Shown in pieces: positions 56,067 to 64,000 of a stretch of DNA of 64,000 nucleotides. Under the pieces are notes generated by a model that was not told the DNA's origin, ran no database searches, and saw nothing but the letters and a program-made list of their open reading frames with translations. Both the position numbers and the translations under genes were made by a program. Position 1 is the first letter of the stretch. Each line of letters begins with the position of its first letter. This DNA is from Arctopsyche grandis (lineage: Eukaryota > Arthropoda > Insecta > Trichoptera > Hydropsychidae), in NCBI RefSeq assembly GCF_051622035.1, contig NC_135361.1, positions 8,561,001-8,625,000 of the forward strand. The letters are read 5' to 3'.

Positions 56067-57358
56067 GGCTTAAATTCATAGATTTTTTGTTAATTTCGAG
56101 TGTCTCCTAAGTAAGCGACTTTAATTATATACATTTATAAAGAGCAATGGCGTATTTATTTGTATATTTTTTCCTAAAAAAATTTGGGGGGAATAATTGA
56201 AATTGTACAATGGGTTAAAAGCTACATACATATGTATATACGTATATTATTACGTAATAGGGTGGATGTTACATATTAACGCATCTCTGAAGGATGGATC
56301 GCCGAGGGAAAAATCGAGATAATTTCTTGTAAGCGTTTCTTGGTTAATTTGTTCTCTGACTGGGTCCGGTCGATATTCTAAATGATCAATTAGGCAGCGG
56401 ACGTTCGGTCCCTTAATAATTGCCCGGCGTTGGCAAATACTAAGTTGAACAATTATATCGTATTTGTCCCTCAAACTGAGCTTCGAAGTGGACTTATGTA
56501 ATGAGAGGGGGTGATTTGCACTAGGTGAACGATAACGTTGTAATTACGACGTTTCCGATGATATTCTGTCTTTCGAATTATAATTTATGTAAGAACAATT
56601 ATTGATATCCATTCCTCGAAAACTCGGAGGCAAATTTTCGTGTTCAGTAGACTGTGATTTTTAGGCAGGTTATAATTTTGATTTGTCATTCGGCGAAATA
56701 TTTGGAAGGAATCCACGAAATTGAATGTATTTTAATTTTCAAATTTCAAGATGTTAAATGAATATTTTTCTATACGTTTGAAATTATTTATTCTTTTTGA
56801 TTTAAAGGTTTTAATTTTAATTAGGATAATATTTTTACGAAATAAAATGTAGTATACGCATATATAATAAAGGTTTTATTTCTACTTGTGAGTCATATTT
56901 TTTATGAGTGAAATTGTAATTGAGGAGTAGACATGAAAATGATGAATGAATCGTAACGTTTCATCTTTTCACGAAAGGATAATTAAAAAAGGCGAGATGT
57001 TTTTTAAAATCAAAAGATTTGTATTTTTGAGAATAATATTAAAATTAATTGATATACTTATGTACTTCCAAAAGACATTGCTTTTTTAATAATAGTCTTA
57101 AATTAAAATACTTACTATATTGATAGTTTTTTTTCTTCAGTTGAATACTTTTGTTTGAGAATATTATTATGAAAATAAGATAAAAATAACGTCAAAAAAG
57201 AAATTGAGATATTTACAAAACGCGTATTTTATTTAACAATTTTAAAAGAAAGCATTGCAGTTCCATCTTTTTTTTACTTTTTAAATTTAACATCCATTTG
57301 ATGGTTTATTACTGTGTGAAAAATGGAGCCTTGTTTATTTATATTTACTTTATTTTAT
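56067..57358. other. Intergenic; unique GC-richer block at 56250-56700
   Basis: The block contains several AATTA/TAAT cores (e.g. GATCAATTAG, CTTAATAATTGC, GTAATTACGA). The rest is AT-rich. No gene recognised. Confidence 0.45.
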
Positions 57359-57785
57359 CTACGGCACCTTGACAATGCCGCGTCTACAAAGCCACGCACG
57401 ACAATGCAGCGTGACATAGCCGCGCTGGTCAAAAATAAATACCTACAATGTATAATACTTTGTATTCAATAATATAAACATTATATCAATTAAAACATAC
57501 TCATAATTGGACATCTGAATCACGTGATTTTTGATAACAGGCGTCAATGAATGAGTATATATAAAAAAAAACCCCTTCCCCTTTATTTCAAGTTTGAATA
57601 TTGCCAGTTCGGAATAAATTTCACGATTTTTCGTTTTCAAAAACCAACAAACCCTAGTAATTTTCTGTAGATTTTATTGTCGGCGCGGCATCTCCAGGGC
57701 TGTTATTTTCGACATTGATATACGCGGGATTATCGGCGCGGCAATGTCGGCGCAGCATTGTCATGCGCGACTTTGTCGAGTCACC
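57359..57785. mobile_element. MITE with GC-rich degenerate inverted arms
   Basis: The left arm (GGCACCTTGACAATGCCGCG, ACGACAATGCAGCGTGACAT) is the rough inverse of the right arm (minus: GGTGACTCGACAAAGTCGCG, ATGACAATGCTGCGCCGACA). TTATTTTAT flanks both sides (57350-57358, 57786-57794), but the right copy overlaps the A-rich end of the next SINE, so it may be fortuitous. Confidence 0.6.
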
Positions 57786-57794
57786 TTATTTTAT

Positions 57795-58187
57795 TATCAA
57801 TCGAACATGTACACTCGCCCTTAAAGATCACTTCAAAGCGACGAGTGTACTAATAGAGATATAATACAATGATACAAGTGAATGTGAATTCACATAAACA
57901 TCATCCACAGTGACATCTACGAAGAAATTTTTGCAGCATTTTATTATTGTAATTAGCGAATCTCAAGATGCTGATTAATTTGAGATTTGCAAGAGAGATT
58001 GGAAAGGAGATGCCAATTTTACTGGAACCATTACAATGAAAATCGGAAAAAATGGCAAACTCTGATTGGAAACCATCTACCTGGAGTTACAAACCAACGT
58101 CTGGCCAACAGCTACTGGTGGGAATCGAACCACGACCACTCTGCTCAAAAGCATAATATGCTTTACTACTAGTCCAAACTTCTGGTT
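57795..58187 (-). mobile_element. SINE, full length, tail type 1
   Basis: Minus strand: GGACTAGTAGTAAAGCATAT (box A part), GTGGTTCGATTCCCACC (box B), 'GGCCAGACGTTGGTTTGTAA', 'GAAAATCGGAAAAAATGGC' inverse, tail GTACACTCGTCGCTTTGAAG, GATCTTTAAGGGCGAGTGTA, GATTGATAATAAAATAA. Confidence 0.8.
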
Positions 58188-58224
58188 ATCTACATATGTA
58201 CATATAATACCAGCAGTTTATTTT

Positions 58225-58742
58225 GCCAGCAGTTTGGCTTAATGGTAGCGTATATAATTAGCACCACTGAGAACCAAGGTTCGAATCATCAAACTGCCGG
58301 TTAGATTTGGGGATTTTGTAACTCCAAATCGATCGTTTCTATATCAGAGTTTGCCAATTTTATCTGATCATTGCTGAAACGGTTCCTGAAAAATTGGTAT
58401 TAAATCATTTTCCTGTTGTCACAAAAATCTCTCTGTGTATAATTTGTAATAATTATGCACGGTAATCTGAAATCTATAGATATCTCTATAGACATCTCTA
58501 TAATTTCGTATTTATTATATGTATAAAATTTATACACAAAAAAATCTAAAAAAAAATAATCCATAGATGTCTCTATGATTATTGTTTCTGATTAATTGTT
58601 ATATGCTATATATTCTGATTGTATATGTATTATTGTATTTCTGATTGTTTATGTATTCTGTATTTCGTTATCGTACACCGGTCGCATTTGAGCGATCAGT
58701 AATGATGAGTGTATATTGATTGTAACAATGAAATAAAATAAA
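58225..58742 (+). mobile_element. SINE, full length, tail type 1
   Basis: Head GTTTGGCTTAATGGTAGCG and AAGGTTCGAATCATC (box B), central 'AAATCGATCGTTTCTATATC', 'GCTGAAACGGTTCC', repeated 'CATAGATGTCTCTATG' motifs, and tail GTACACCGGTCGCATTTGAG, CGATCAGTAATGATGAGTGT, then ATAAAATAAAAT. Confidence 0.8.
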
Positions 58743-59056
58743 ATTTACGAATCATTGATTTATCAATGGAAAAAAACAGTATTGGATTCGTCAAAAAAAT
58801 TCTTATTGAAATGTTTGAATTATTTGAGTAATTTGTATCCGGTATCGATTTTTCATAAAGTTTATATGCTTTTCAGAATATACATATATCAATTTCAAGT
58901 ATAAAGACAATAATTTTTAGTCAACTGGAAGTGTTACTTTCTTATATATATATATGTATAGTTATATGTGCACAAAGAAAGTCTTTCTTTTTATTTTGTG
59001 TTTTTCTTTGTAACTTTGTAATAAACATATTTTTAGTGAGTGTGTGGTGTGAAAGG

Positions 59057-59084
59057 TGGGTGGGTGGGTGGGTGGGTGGGTGGG
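59057..59084 (+). repeat. (GGGT)n tract
   Basis: Seven G3 runs separated by single T. This is the archetype of a stable parallel G-quadruplex. Confidence 0.9.
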
Positions 59085-59212
59085 CTTGTGTTGATACGTA
59101 GTGTTGTGGTTGATTGATTAAATATTGAATGTGTGCGCTTGTATGTTCAGTTGATGGTGGTTAATTTGAATCACGCACTTGGCTTGTGTTCGAGTCGGTT
59201 AACTTGAAATAG

Positions 59213-59272
59213 TTAATGAGACGTATAGTTTGCCGGGGCGCGTTGGCGTACTCGTACTATACGTCTCATTAA
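59213..59272. repeat. 17-bp inverted repeat with GC-rich loop
   Basis: TTAATGAGACGTATAGT (59213-59229) and its exact reverse complement (59256-59272), loop of 26 bases. Confidence 0.95.
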
Positions 59273-59711
59273 TTAACTTCTTATAGGTTCTAGACGTTAA
59301 ACTTTTACCCCAACTTTCCCTAACCCTACATCGAACATCCGGGTACACGGAAACTCTAAACATGTTTATAATACGGTGAAACCTCGCCGCTTACCGTCTT
59401 TTCTTTTGGAGTCGTAAAGAAATCGGGAAAAAAATCGTTGTAGATTAATATCAGCTATTAAAATATCGCATTCTTAGCTTTTTCGCCAAAATGTAATAAA
59501 AATATTGTTACGTGGGAAAATAAGAGAAGATGTCGTCCACTCGGTGACGGATCCAGGATTTTTTTTAGGGAGGGGCGATTTATAAAAAAAACAACAATCG
59601 GGTTGCCAATTGAGTAAAGCACAAACGCCTTTTAATAAAATAAAGAAAAGCCTTGTAAAAAAAGGACATTTTTACATATATGTACATATACATATAGTAT
59701 GAAATAACATT

Positions 59712-60728
59712 TTTTTATTTATTTATTTTACATACATATTTTTACATACACATATGTATACAAATATACCAGGAAGGCTTAACAGGTAAACCCCAAATTC
59801 GCCTTCCTGGTCCACATAATTATTACATAGATACATGTAACCAGCAGCGTGGTCTAGTGGTGAATGTTGAATTATTTCGTACTTGATGTTACGAGTTCGA
59901 ATCCCCGCTAAGTCTCGCTGTTGGCCAGACCTTGATTTGTCTAGGTCGATCGTTTCTTATCAGAATTTGCCAATTTTTCTGATTTTCATTGAAACGATTC
60001 CTGTAAAATTGGCGTTTCCTTCCCAATTTTCTGTTGCGAACCTTTAGTTATTGTTATATCTTAGGTTTCGCCATATTGCTTACCATAGATGTCTCTGTGG
60101 TTGTTTATCGAATATAAAATTCGTATTGTTACATGAATGTTATTCATCGGTACATATTTATCTTATTAATACGATGTTTGTAATATATGTATACTGACCA
60201 TAGATGTTAGATATTTAGATTTACATGTACATATCTATGTAATAATTACGTGGACCAGAAAGGCGCATTTGGGGCTTACCTGTTAAGCCTTCCTGGTATA
60301 TTTGTATATATGTATGTGAAAATATGTATGTAAAATAAAAATAAATAAATAAATGTAAATCTAAAAAATATCTGACATCTATCGTCAGATATTACAAATA
60401 TCGTATTAATACGATAAATAACGATGAATAACTTTCATGTAACAATACGAATTTTATATTCGATAAACAACCACAGAGACATCTATGGTGAGCAATATGG
60501 CGAAACCTAAGATATAACAATAACTAAAGGTTCGCAACAGAAAATTGGGAAGGAAACGCCAATTTTACAGGAATCGTTTCAATGAAAATCAGAAAAATTG
60601 GCAAATTCTGATAAGAAACGATCGACCTTGACAAATCAAGGTCTGGCCAATAGCGAGACTTAGCGGGAATCGAGCTCGTAACATCAAGTACGAGATAATT
60701 CAACATTCACCACTAGACCACGCTAATG
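59712..60728 (-). mobile_element. SINE, tail type 2, split by another SINE
   Basis: The minus-strand tail lies at 59712-59840 (CCAGGAAGGCGAATTTGGGG, (AAAT)n). The body and head lie at 60353-60728 (box A TGGTCTAGTGGTGAATG inverse, box B GAGCTCGATTCCCGC, 'CAGACCTTGATTTGTCAAGG'). Joined across the insertion the two pieces read continuously (ACATAGATACATGTAAATCT). Confidence 0.85.
59841..60352 (+). mobile_element. SINE, tail type 2, complete 512-bp copy
   Basis: Starts CCAGCAGCGTGGTCTAGTGG (box A), GAGTTCGAATCCCCG (box B), central TAGGTCGATCGTTTCTTATC, TTTGCCAATTTTTCTG, GAAACGATTCC, 'CATAGATGTCTCTGTGG'. Ends with hairpin tail CCAGAAAGGCGCATTTGGGG..GCCTTCCTGG and AATAAATAAATAA. ATGTAA on both sides (59835-59840, 60353-60358) is the target duplication. 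This copy is the best reference for the family. Confidence 0.9.
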
Positions 60729-60814
60729 GTTTTATATTACCCCATGATATCATTATGGGTTGCACCTGAGTCTATGGTGTTAAACTTGTTCACATATAAA
60801 TATATTGATTGTAA

Positions 60815-61079
60815 ATTTTGAAGTCACATTCAAATAGTGGTGACATAAGTGGGTATGGTGGTTTTTGTTAATTTGTTGGAGGAACTGTTTCAACAGCGAA
60901 AATAGATAAATTGGCGAATTCAGATAGAAAACGATTGACTTGGAGCAAATATCCAAGTCTGACCAGCAGCACTACTTGGAATAAATTATTTAATTTAATC
61001 GAGGTCAACCTACGGGATTGAACCCAACAATCTCTCGATAGTTGGCATTAACGCAACTACCGAGCCATGTCGCTGGCTT
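60815..61079 (-). mobile_element. SINE (head and centre)
   Basis: Minus strand: AGCCAGCGACATGGCTCGGT (box A region), TTGGGTTCAATCCCGTAGG (box B), 'GGTCAGACTTGGATATTTGC', 'AATCGTTTTCTATCTGAATT'. The tail is missing. Confidence 0.75.
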
Positions 61080-61239
61080 TTTATTATACACTTTTATATA
61101 TAGACACTTATGTATGTATATAGATTTAATAATATTGATTTTCTATACAACCCCACGTTTCTATATGTCAGGTGTTTCTGTTTTCTATCATTTTCTTATA
61201 ATATGGTAATAATGTGTATGTCTATTATATAAAAATGTT

Positions 61240-61760
61240 TTTGTGACATCTTTGAGTGATGCATGTACTCGGCTGATTTAAACGGCGGTTAACGGCAACG
61301 GTTATAATTAATACACGGCGCGTGACGACATTAATGTTAGTTTAAGGACAATTAATCGAAAGTGTTAATTAAGTTTCGGCGCAGTGAAGCAGCAGCGGCG
61401 GCGCGCGTGTCGCGACATAAAATATAATTAAAATAATTTAAGGCCATCAAAAGGCGTAATAAGAGGAGACACTCTTCTTTTATGGGAGGTGAATTTTGGT
61501 GTGGGTGAGGAGGGGTAGTGGGGGGGAGGTGGTTGGGGGAGGAGGGAAAGGGCCAGGTCTGTGTCGGGGGCAATTAACAATTATCATTAACATTCATTAG
61601 GACATTTTCTAATTTCGAGAAACGAAAGCTCTCCGCTCTCGTGCTCTGCTAATGCGACCGACGTTCGAATGGAAATGTGCGGAAAATTCGGTTTTCCGAG
61701 CGGTCGCGGAAATTAAAAGAAATTGATGCGTTTAAAAGAACACCCTGTTAACAATTAGCC
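61240..61760. promoter_or_regulatory. Candidate cis-regulatory block with clustered TAAT cores
   Basis: A non-repetitive, CpG-containing block with many homeodomain-type cores in about 350 bp: TATAATTAATAC, GACATTAATGTTAG, GACAATTAATCG, GTTAATTAAG, AATTAACAATTATCATTAAC, CATTAGG. It also has a G-rich strand at 61497-61560. No ORF has a domain. Enhancer function is inferred only. Confidence 0.25.
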
Positions 61761-61922
61761 GACGACAGACCGAGCGAATAATCGAAGAGTGCTATTTTTT
61801 TTAAGCCCAACTTCAAAAATTCGACATCATTTAGCATCAGTCGAATCATATCGTTTAGTTTATTATTAAATTTAAAAAAAATGCAATTTTTTCTTATTTA
61901 CATTAAATTTGAATCAAAATGC

Positions 61923-61927
61923 AAAAA
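61923..61927 (-). terminator. Pol III terminator of tRNA-Lys
   Basis: Five T on the minus strand, 6 bases past the discriminator base. Confidence 0.8.
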
Positions 61928-61933
61928 GTGGAG

Positions 61934-62006
61934 CGCCCGAACAGGGATTTGAACCCTGGACCCTTGGATTAAAAGTCCAATGCTCTACCGACTGAGCTAT
62001 TCGGGC
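61934..62006 (-). tRNA. tRNA-Lys (anticodon UUU)
   Basis: The minus strand folds as a standard cloverleaf. The acceptor GCCCGAA pairs with TTCGGGC, and the discriminator is G at 61934. The D-arm/box A is TAGCTCAGTCGGTAGAGC. The anticodon loop is CTTTTAA, with TTT at 61973-61971. The T-arm/box B is GGTTCAAATCC (61955-61945). There is no intron. A TTTTT terminator follows at 61927-61923. It matches the usual insect/animal lysine tRNA and appears functional. Confidence 0.97.
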
Positions 62007-63430
62007 AGACGATGATCGTTGTCTTGTGCGAAAACGCTTGGTTTGGCCCTTTTTCTATTTTATTTTTGTCTAAAATTGAAAACTTTTACGCAGAATCAGA
62101 GTGCGTGAAAGAATCATGGAAATAAAGTTCGCGTGGAATTGGTATTAGCTTGTTGCAGAAACACTCAATTATAATATGCAAACAATAAAAATAAGCCAAA
62201 AAATTAATTAAGTGCAGTTATTAATTGATTTTGTGTTGATTGAGAAGCCAAGAGCTTCTAAATATTTCTATAATATGAAAATCACTTTTTGTATTATGGC
62301 TCTGTATATTGCAGGTTTTCTATTTCATTAAATATGTACAATAAAATTTAATGTATTCGTAATATTTTGATACTCGGGTTGTGCTATTCAATAAAATCGA
62401 ATTATTCCAAGTTAGCAAAACACGTGCAAAACAAAGTGAAGCCAATTGCATTAATTATAAAATAGTAACCATCGTCGGTAGAACACGTGCCAATCCAATC
62501 ACTCATATGCTAAAATTGTATGTTCATGATAAAATCATGAATATTTATGTATGTTGACAATGTGCATTATCCAAAATTTTTATTAAAAAACATGAACAAA
62601 TACCAGTAATTCGAAGCTGTCATTCAAATTACGACTTAGTTAGATTACCGGTGGAAAGCATGTATTATTATACAAATATGTACCAAATTTGATGACTCTG
62701 TATTGAAAACACATTTTTGTGAATTCTTTTTGCGGATTAAATAACTTGTTTATGGTCCAAGTTAGGAAATAAAGTGAAAACATTGAAAATTTAGTAGATT
62801 TAAATTGAAAATTGTAGATTAGATTTGTAAATCGGAAAACATATGTATTTATGTATATCTAAATATGTAAGTTCAATCTATGTACAATCATATGAACATA
62901 CCATATATATCTACATATACCAATTTTCATTTTATTTAAAGGTATAATTAAAAACATTGGAAACATTTGAACACTCATAATAACATTTTTTTATAATAAA
63001 TTTTTTTCCCATTAAAAGATACATTGTTTACTTTTACTTGATTTTTTTTTTTAAATAAATTTAATATTAAGAAAATTGAAAATATATTCTTTAAAATTAC
63101 TTGGGATTCTGGAACGATTCCAGGCTCCATTCCGCATCCTGGGAATCAGAAACCCTATTTACAACACGTCACTATCAAGTTTGTTAAACAAGTATTTCTT
63201 TTGTCGGGGAAAAATGTGAAATCATAAATTTATGTGGTGAAAATTTGTCAAGCAGGTATAATAGAAATCCTGTAGTTATGTTTCTGACGAGACAGATATA
63301 AAGTGACGGAAATCCGTCGTATTATTTTAAATTCTAAAATAAAAAGATTCACACGAATATCAAATTGACAACTGATGAATTACATACATATAATATTAAA
63401 ATAACATAACAAGGGTAGGTACTTGAACGC
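62007..63430. other. AT-rich intergenic, nothing recognised
   Basis: No domain, repeat family or tail from this window is found here. Confidence 0.5.
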
Positions 63431-64000
63431 AAACATATGTAAATTATATGTGGGTTCGGTTTCTTTTCAAACACGCCAATCCGGCATGTGTGTGTGTGTG
63501 TGTGTATGTAAAGAAGAACGCTTATTTTGAAGAATTTCTTTCACGTGGTAGTTTCTTTGGCTCGACACGAGCAGGGGCTACGTTATGTCGCTGGGACAAA
63601 GTTTTCCGATGTCCCGCGGGGTGGCTGCGACCCCGCTGCGGGCGTCGAAGCGTTAAGTCGACGACGCGATAGCAAAATTCCTCAAATACACGAAGGAAAA
63701 TCTTTTTGCTTCTGTTCGCGTTTTTCCGCGTATGTCGCACGCTCTGGGGGCGGATTCTTCACTCCCCTTGTTGCTTTTGAGGCGGGGGGCTCAGTACGAT
63801 CTGCGATCACCCCCACCCCTCCTCTGATCTTTGAAAATTTTCTGAAAAATATTAGCTATGCACTTTTTCAATATGGTATTCGACGACACCTCTCGTATCG
63901 CACAATTTGGATTGAATTTAAAATATTTAATTTTTTTAACATTGTTTTTTCAATTTGTTGCTCTGCTTGGTAAATTTGTATCTGTTTGATGATTCAACTC
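63431..64000. other. CpG-richer block, no gene recognised
   Basis: A (GT)n tract at 63487-63506 is followed by a CpG-rich segment. The longest frame (148 residues, 63527-63970 plus) and an antisense 72-residue frame overlap; neither has a domain. A coding exon cannot be excluded because the window ends here. Confidence 0.35.

Larger units (their letters stand above)
58743..59711. other. Intergenic with G4-type repeat and a hairpin
   Basis: It holds the (GGGT)n tract at 59057 and the inverted repeat at 59213-59272. The remainder is not recognised. Confidence 0.5.

Noticed and set aside
59841..59915. tRNA-like sequence with box A and box B
   Set aside because: It is the head of a SINE: the cloverleaf is degenerate and the same body and tail follow as in other copies.
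63527..63973. 148-residue plus-strand frame
   Set aside because: It is antisense to other open frames, with a low-complexity AT-rich C-terminus and no domain; kept only as an unannotated CpG-rich block.
1..64000. CRISPR arrays, bacterial operons, integrated prophage or endogenous virus genes
   Set aside because: None seen: no regularly spaced exact repeats with unique spacers, no Shine-Dalgarno-led gene runs, and no Gag, Env or viral replicase frames next to the LTR-like sequences.

Overview
This is a eukaryotic, AT-rich window that looks like insect (or other arthropod) nuclear DNA. The evidence is short 70-90 bp GT-AG introns, a tRNA-Lys gene with internal pol III boxes, Jockey/CR1/RTE-type LINE remnants, tRNA-headed SINEs, several MITE families and abundant (TATG/CATA)n microsatellites. 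No bacterial operons, CRISPR arrays or IS elements are seen. The species cannot be named from the sequence alone.

Only one protein gene can be fully supported. It is a Kelch-like (BTB-BACK-Kelch) gene on the minus strand, about 5.2 to 2.05 kb. Ten coding exons splice in frame to an intact protein of about 546 residues. A 711-bp MITE with CACTG termini sits inside its sixth intron. The only other clear gene is tRNA-Lys(UUU) at 61934-62006 (minus). A weak candidate promoter with two small exons lies at 33.18-33.73 kb (plus).

The rest is intergenic DNA dominated by nested mobile elements. From 0 to 1.9 kb there is an LTR-like element carrying a SINE and an RTE-like LINE fragment. From 5.4 to 10.3 kb there is a repeat complex with inverted ends, a solo LTR and an array in which CCGGAAGT-like motifs recur about every 148 bp. 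From 12 to 24 kb there are piggyBac-type and foldback MITEs, LINE 3' ends with target-site duplications, a Jockey-like LINE split by a CR1-like LINE, and an inverted pair of LTR-like sequences. From 25 to 32 kb there are more MITEs, SINEs and CR1-like 3' ends. From 34 to 45.5 kb there are LTR-like elements, a solo LTR and a four-level nest of insertions. From 54.6 to 61.1 kb there is a dense SINE cluster, including one SINE inserted into another with a visible target duplication. Between these lie GC/CpG-richer patches with no convincing coding potential (near 17.3, 27.8, 30.5, 36, 41, 47, 49.5, 50.6, 54, 56.4, 61.5 and 63.6 kb). They could be regulatory DNA.

The most interesting pattern is how the retroelements relate. 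Two SINE types share a tRNA-like head and a central domain but have different 3' tails. Each tail resembles the 3' terminal hairpin and A-rich simple-repeat end of a different CR1-like LINE in this same window. This suggests two SINE lineages that are each mobilised by their own LINE partner.
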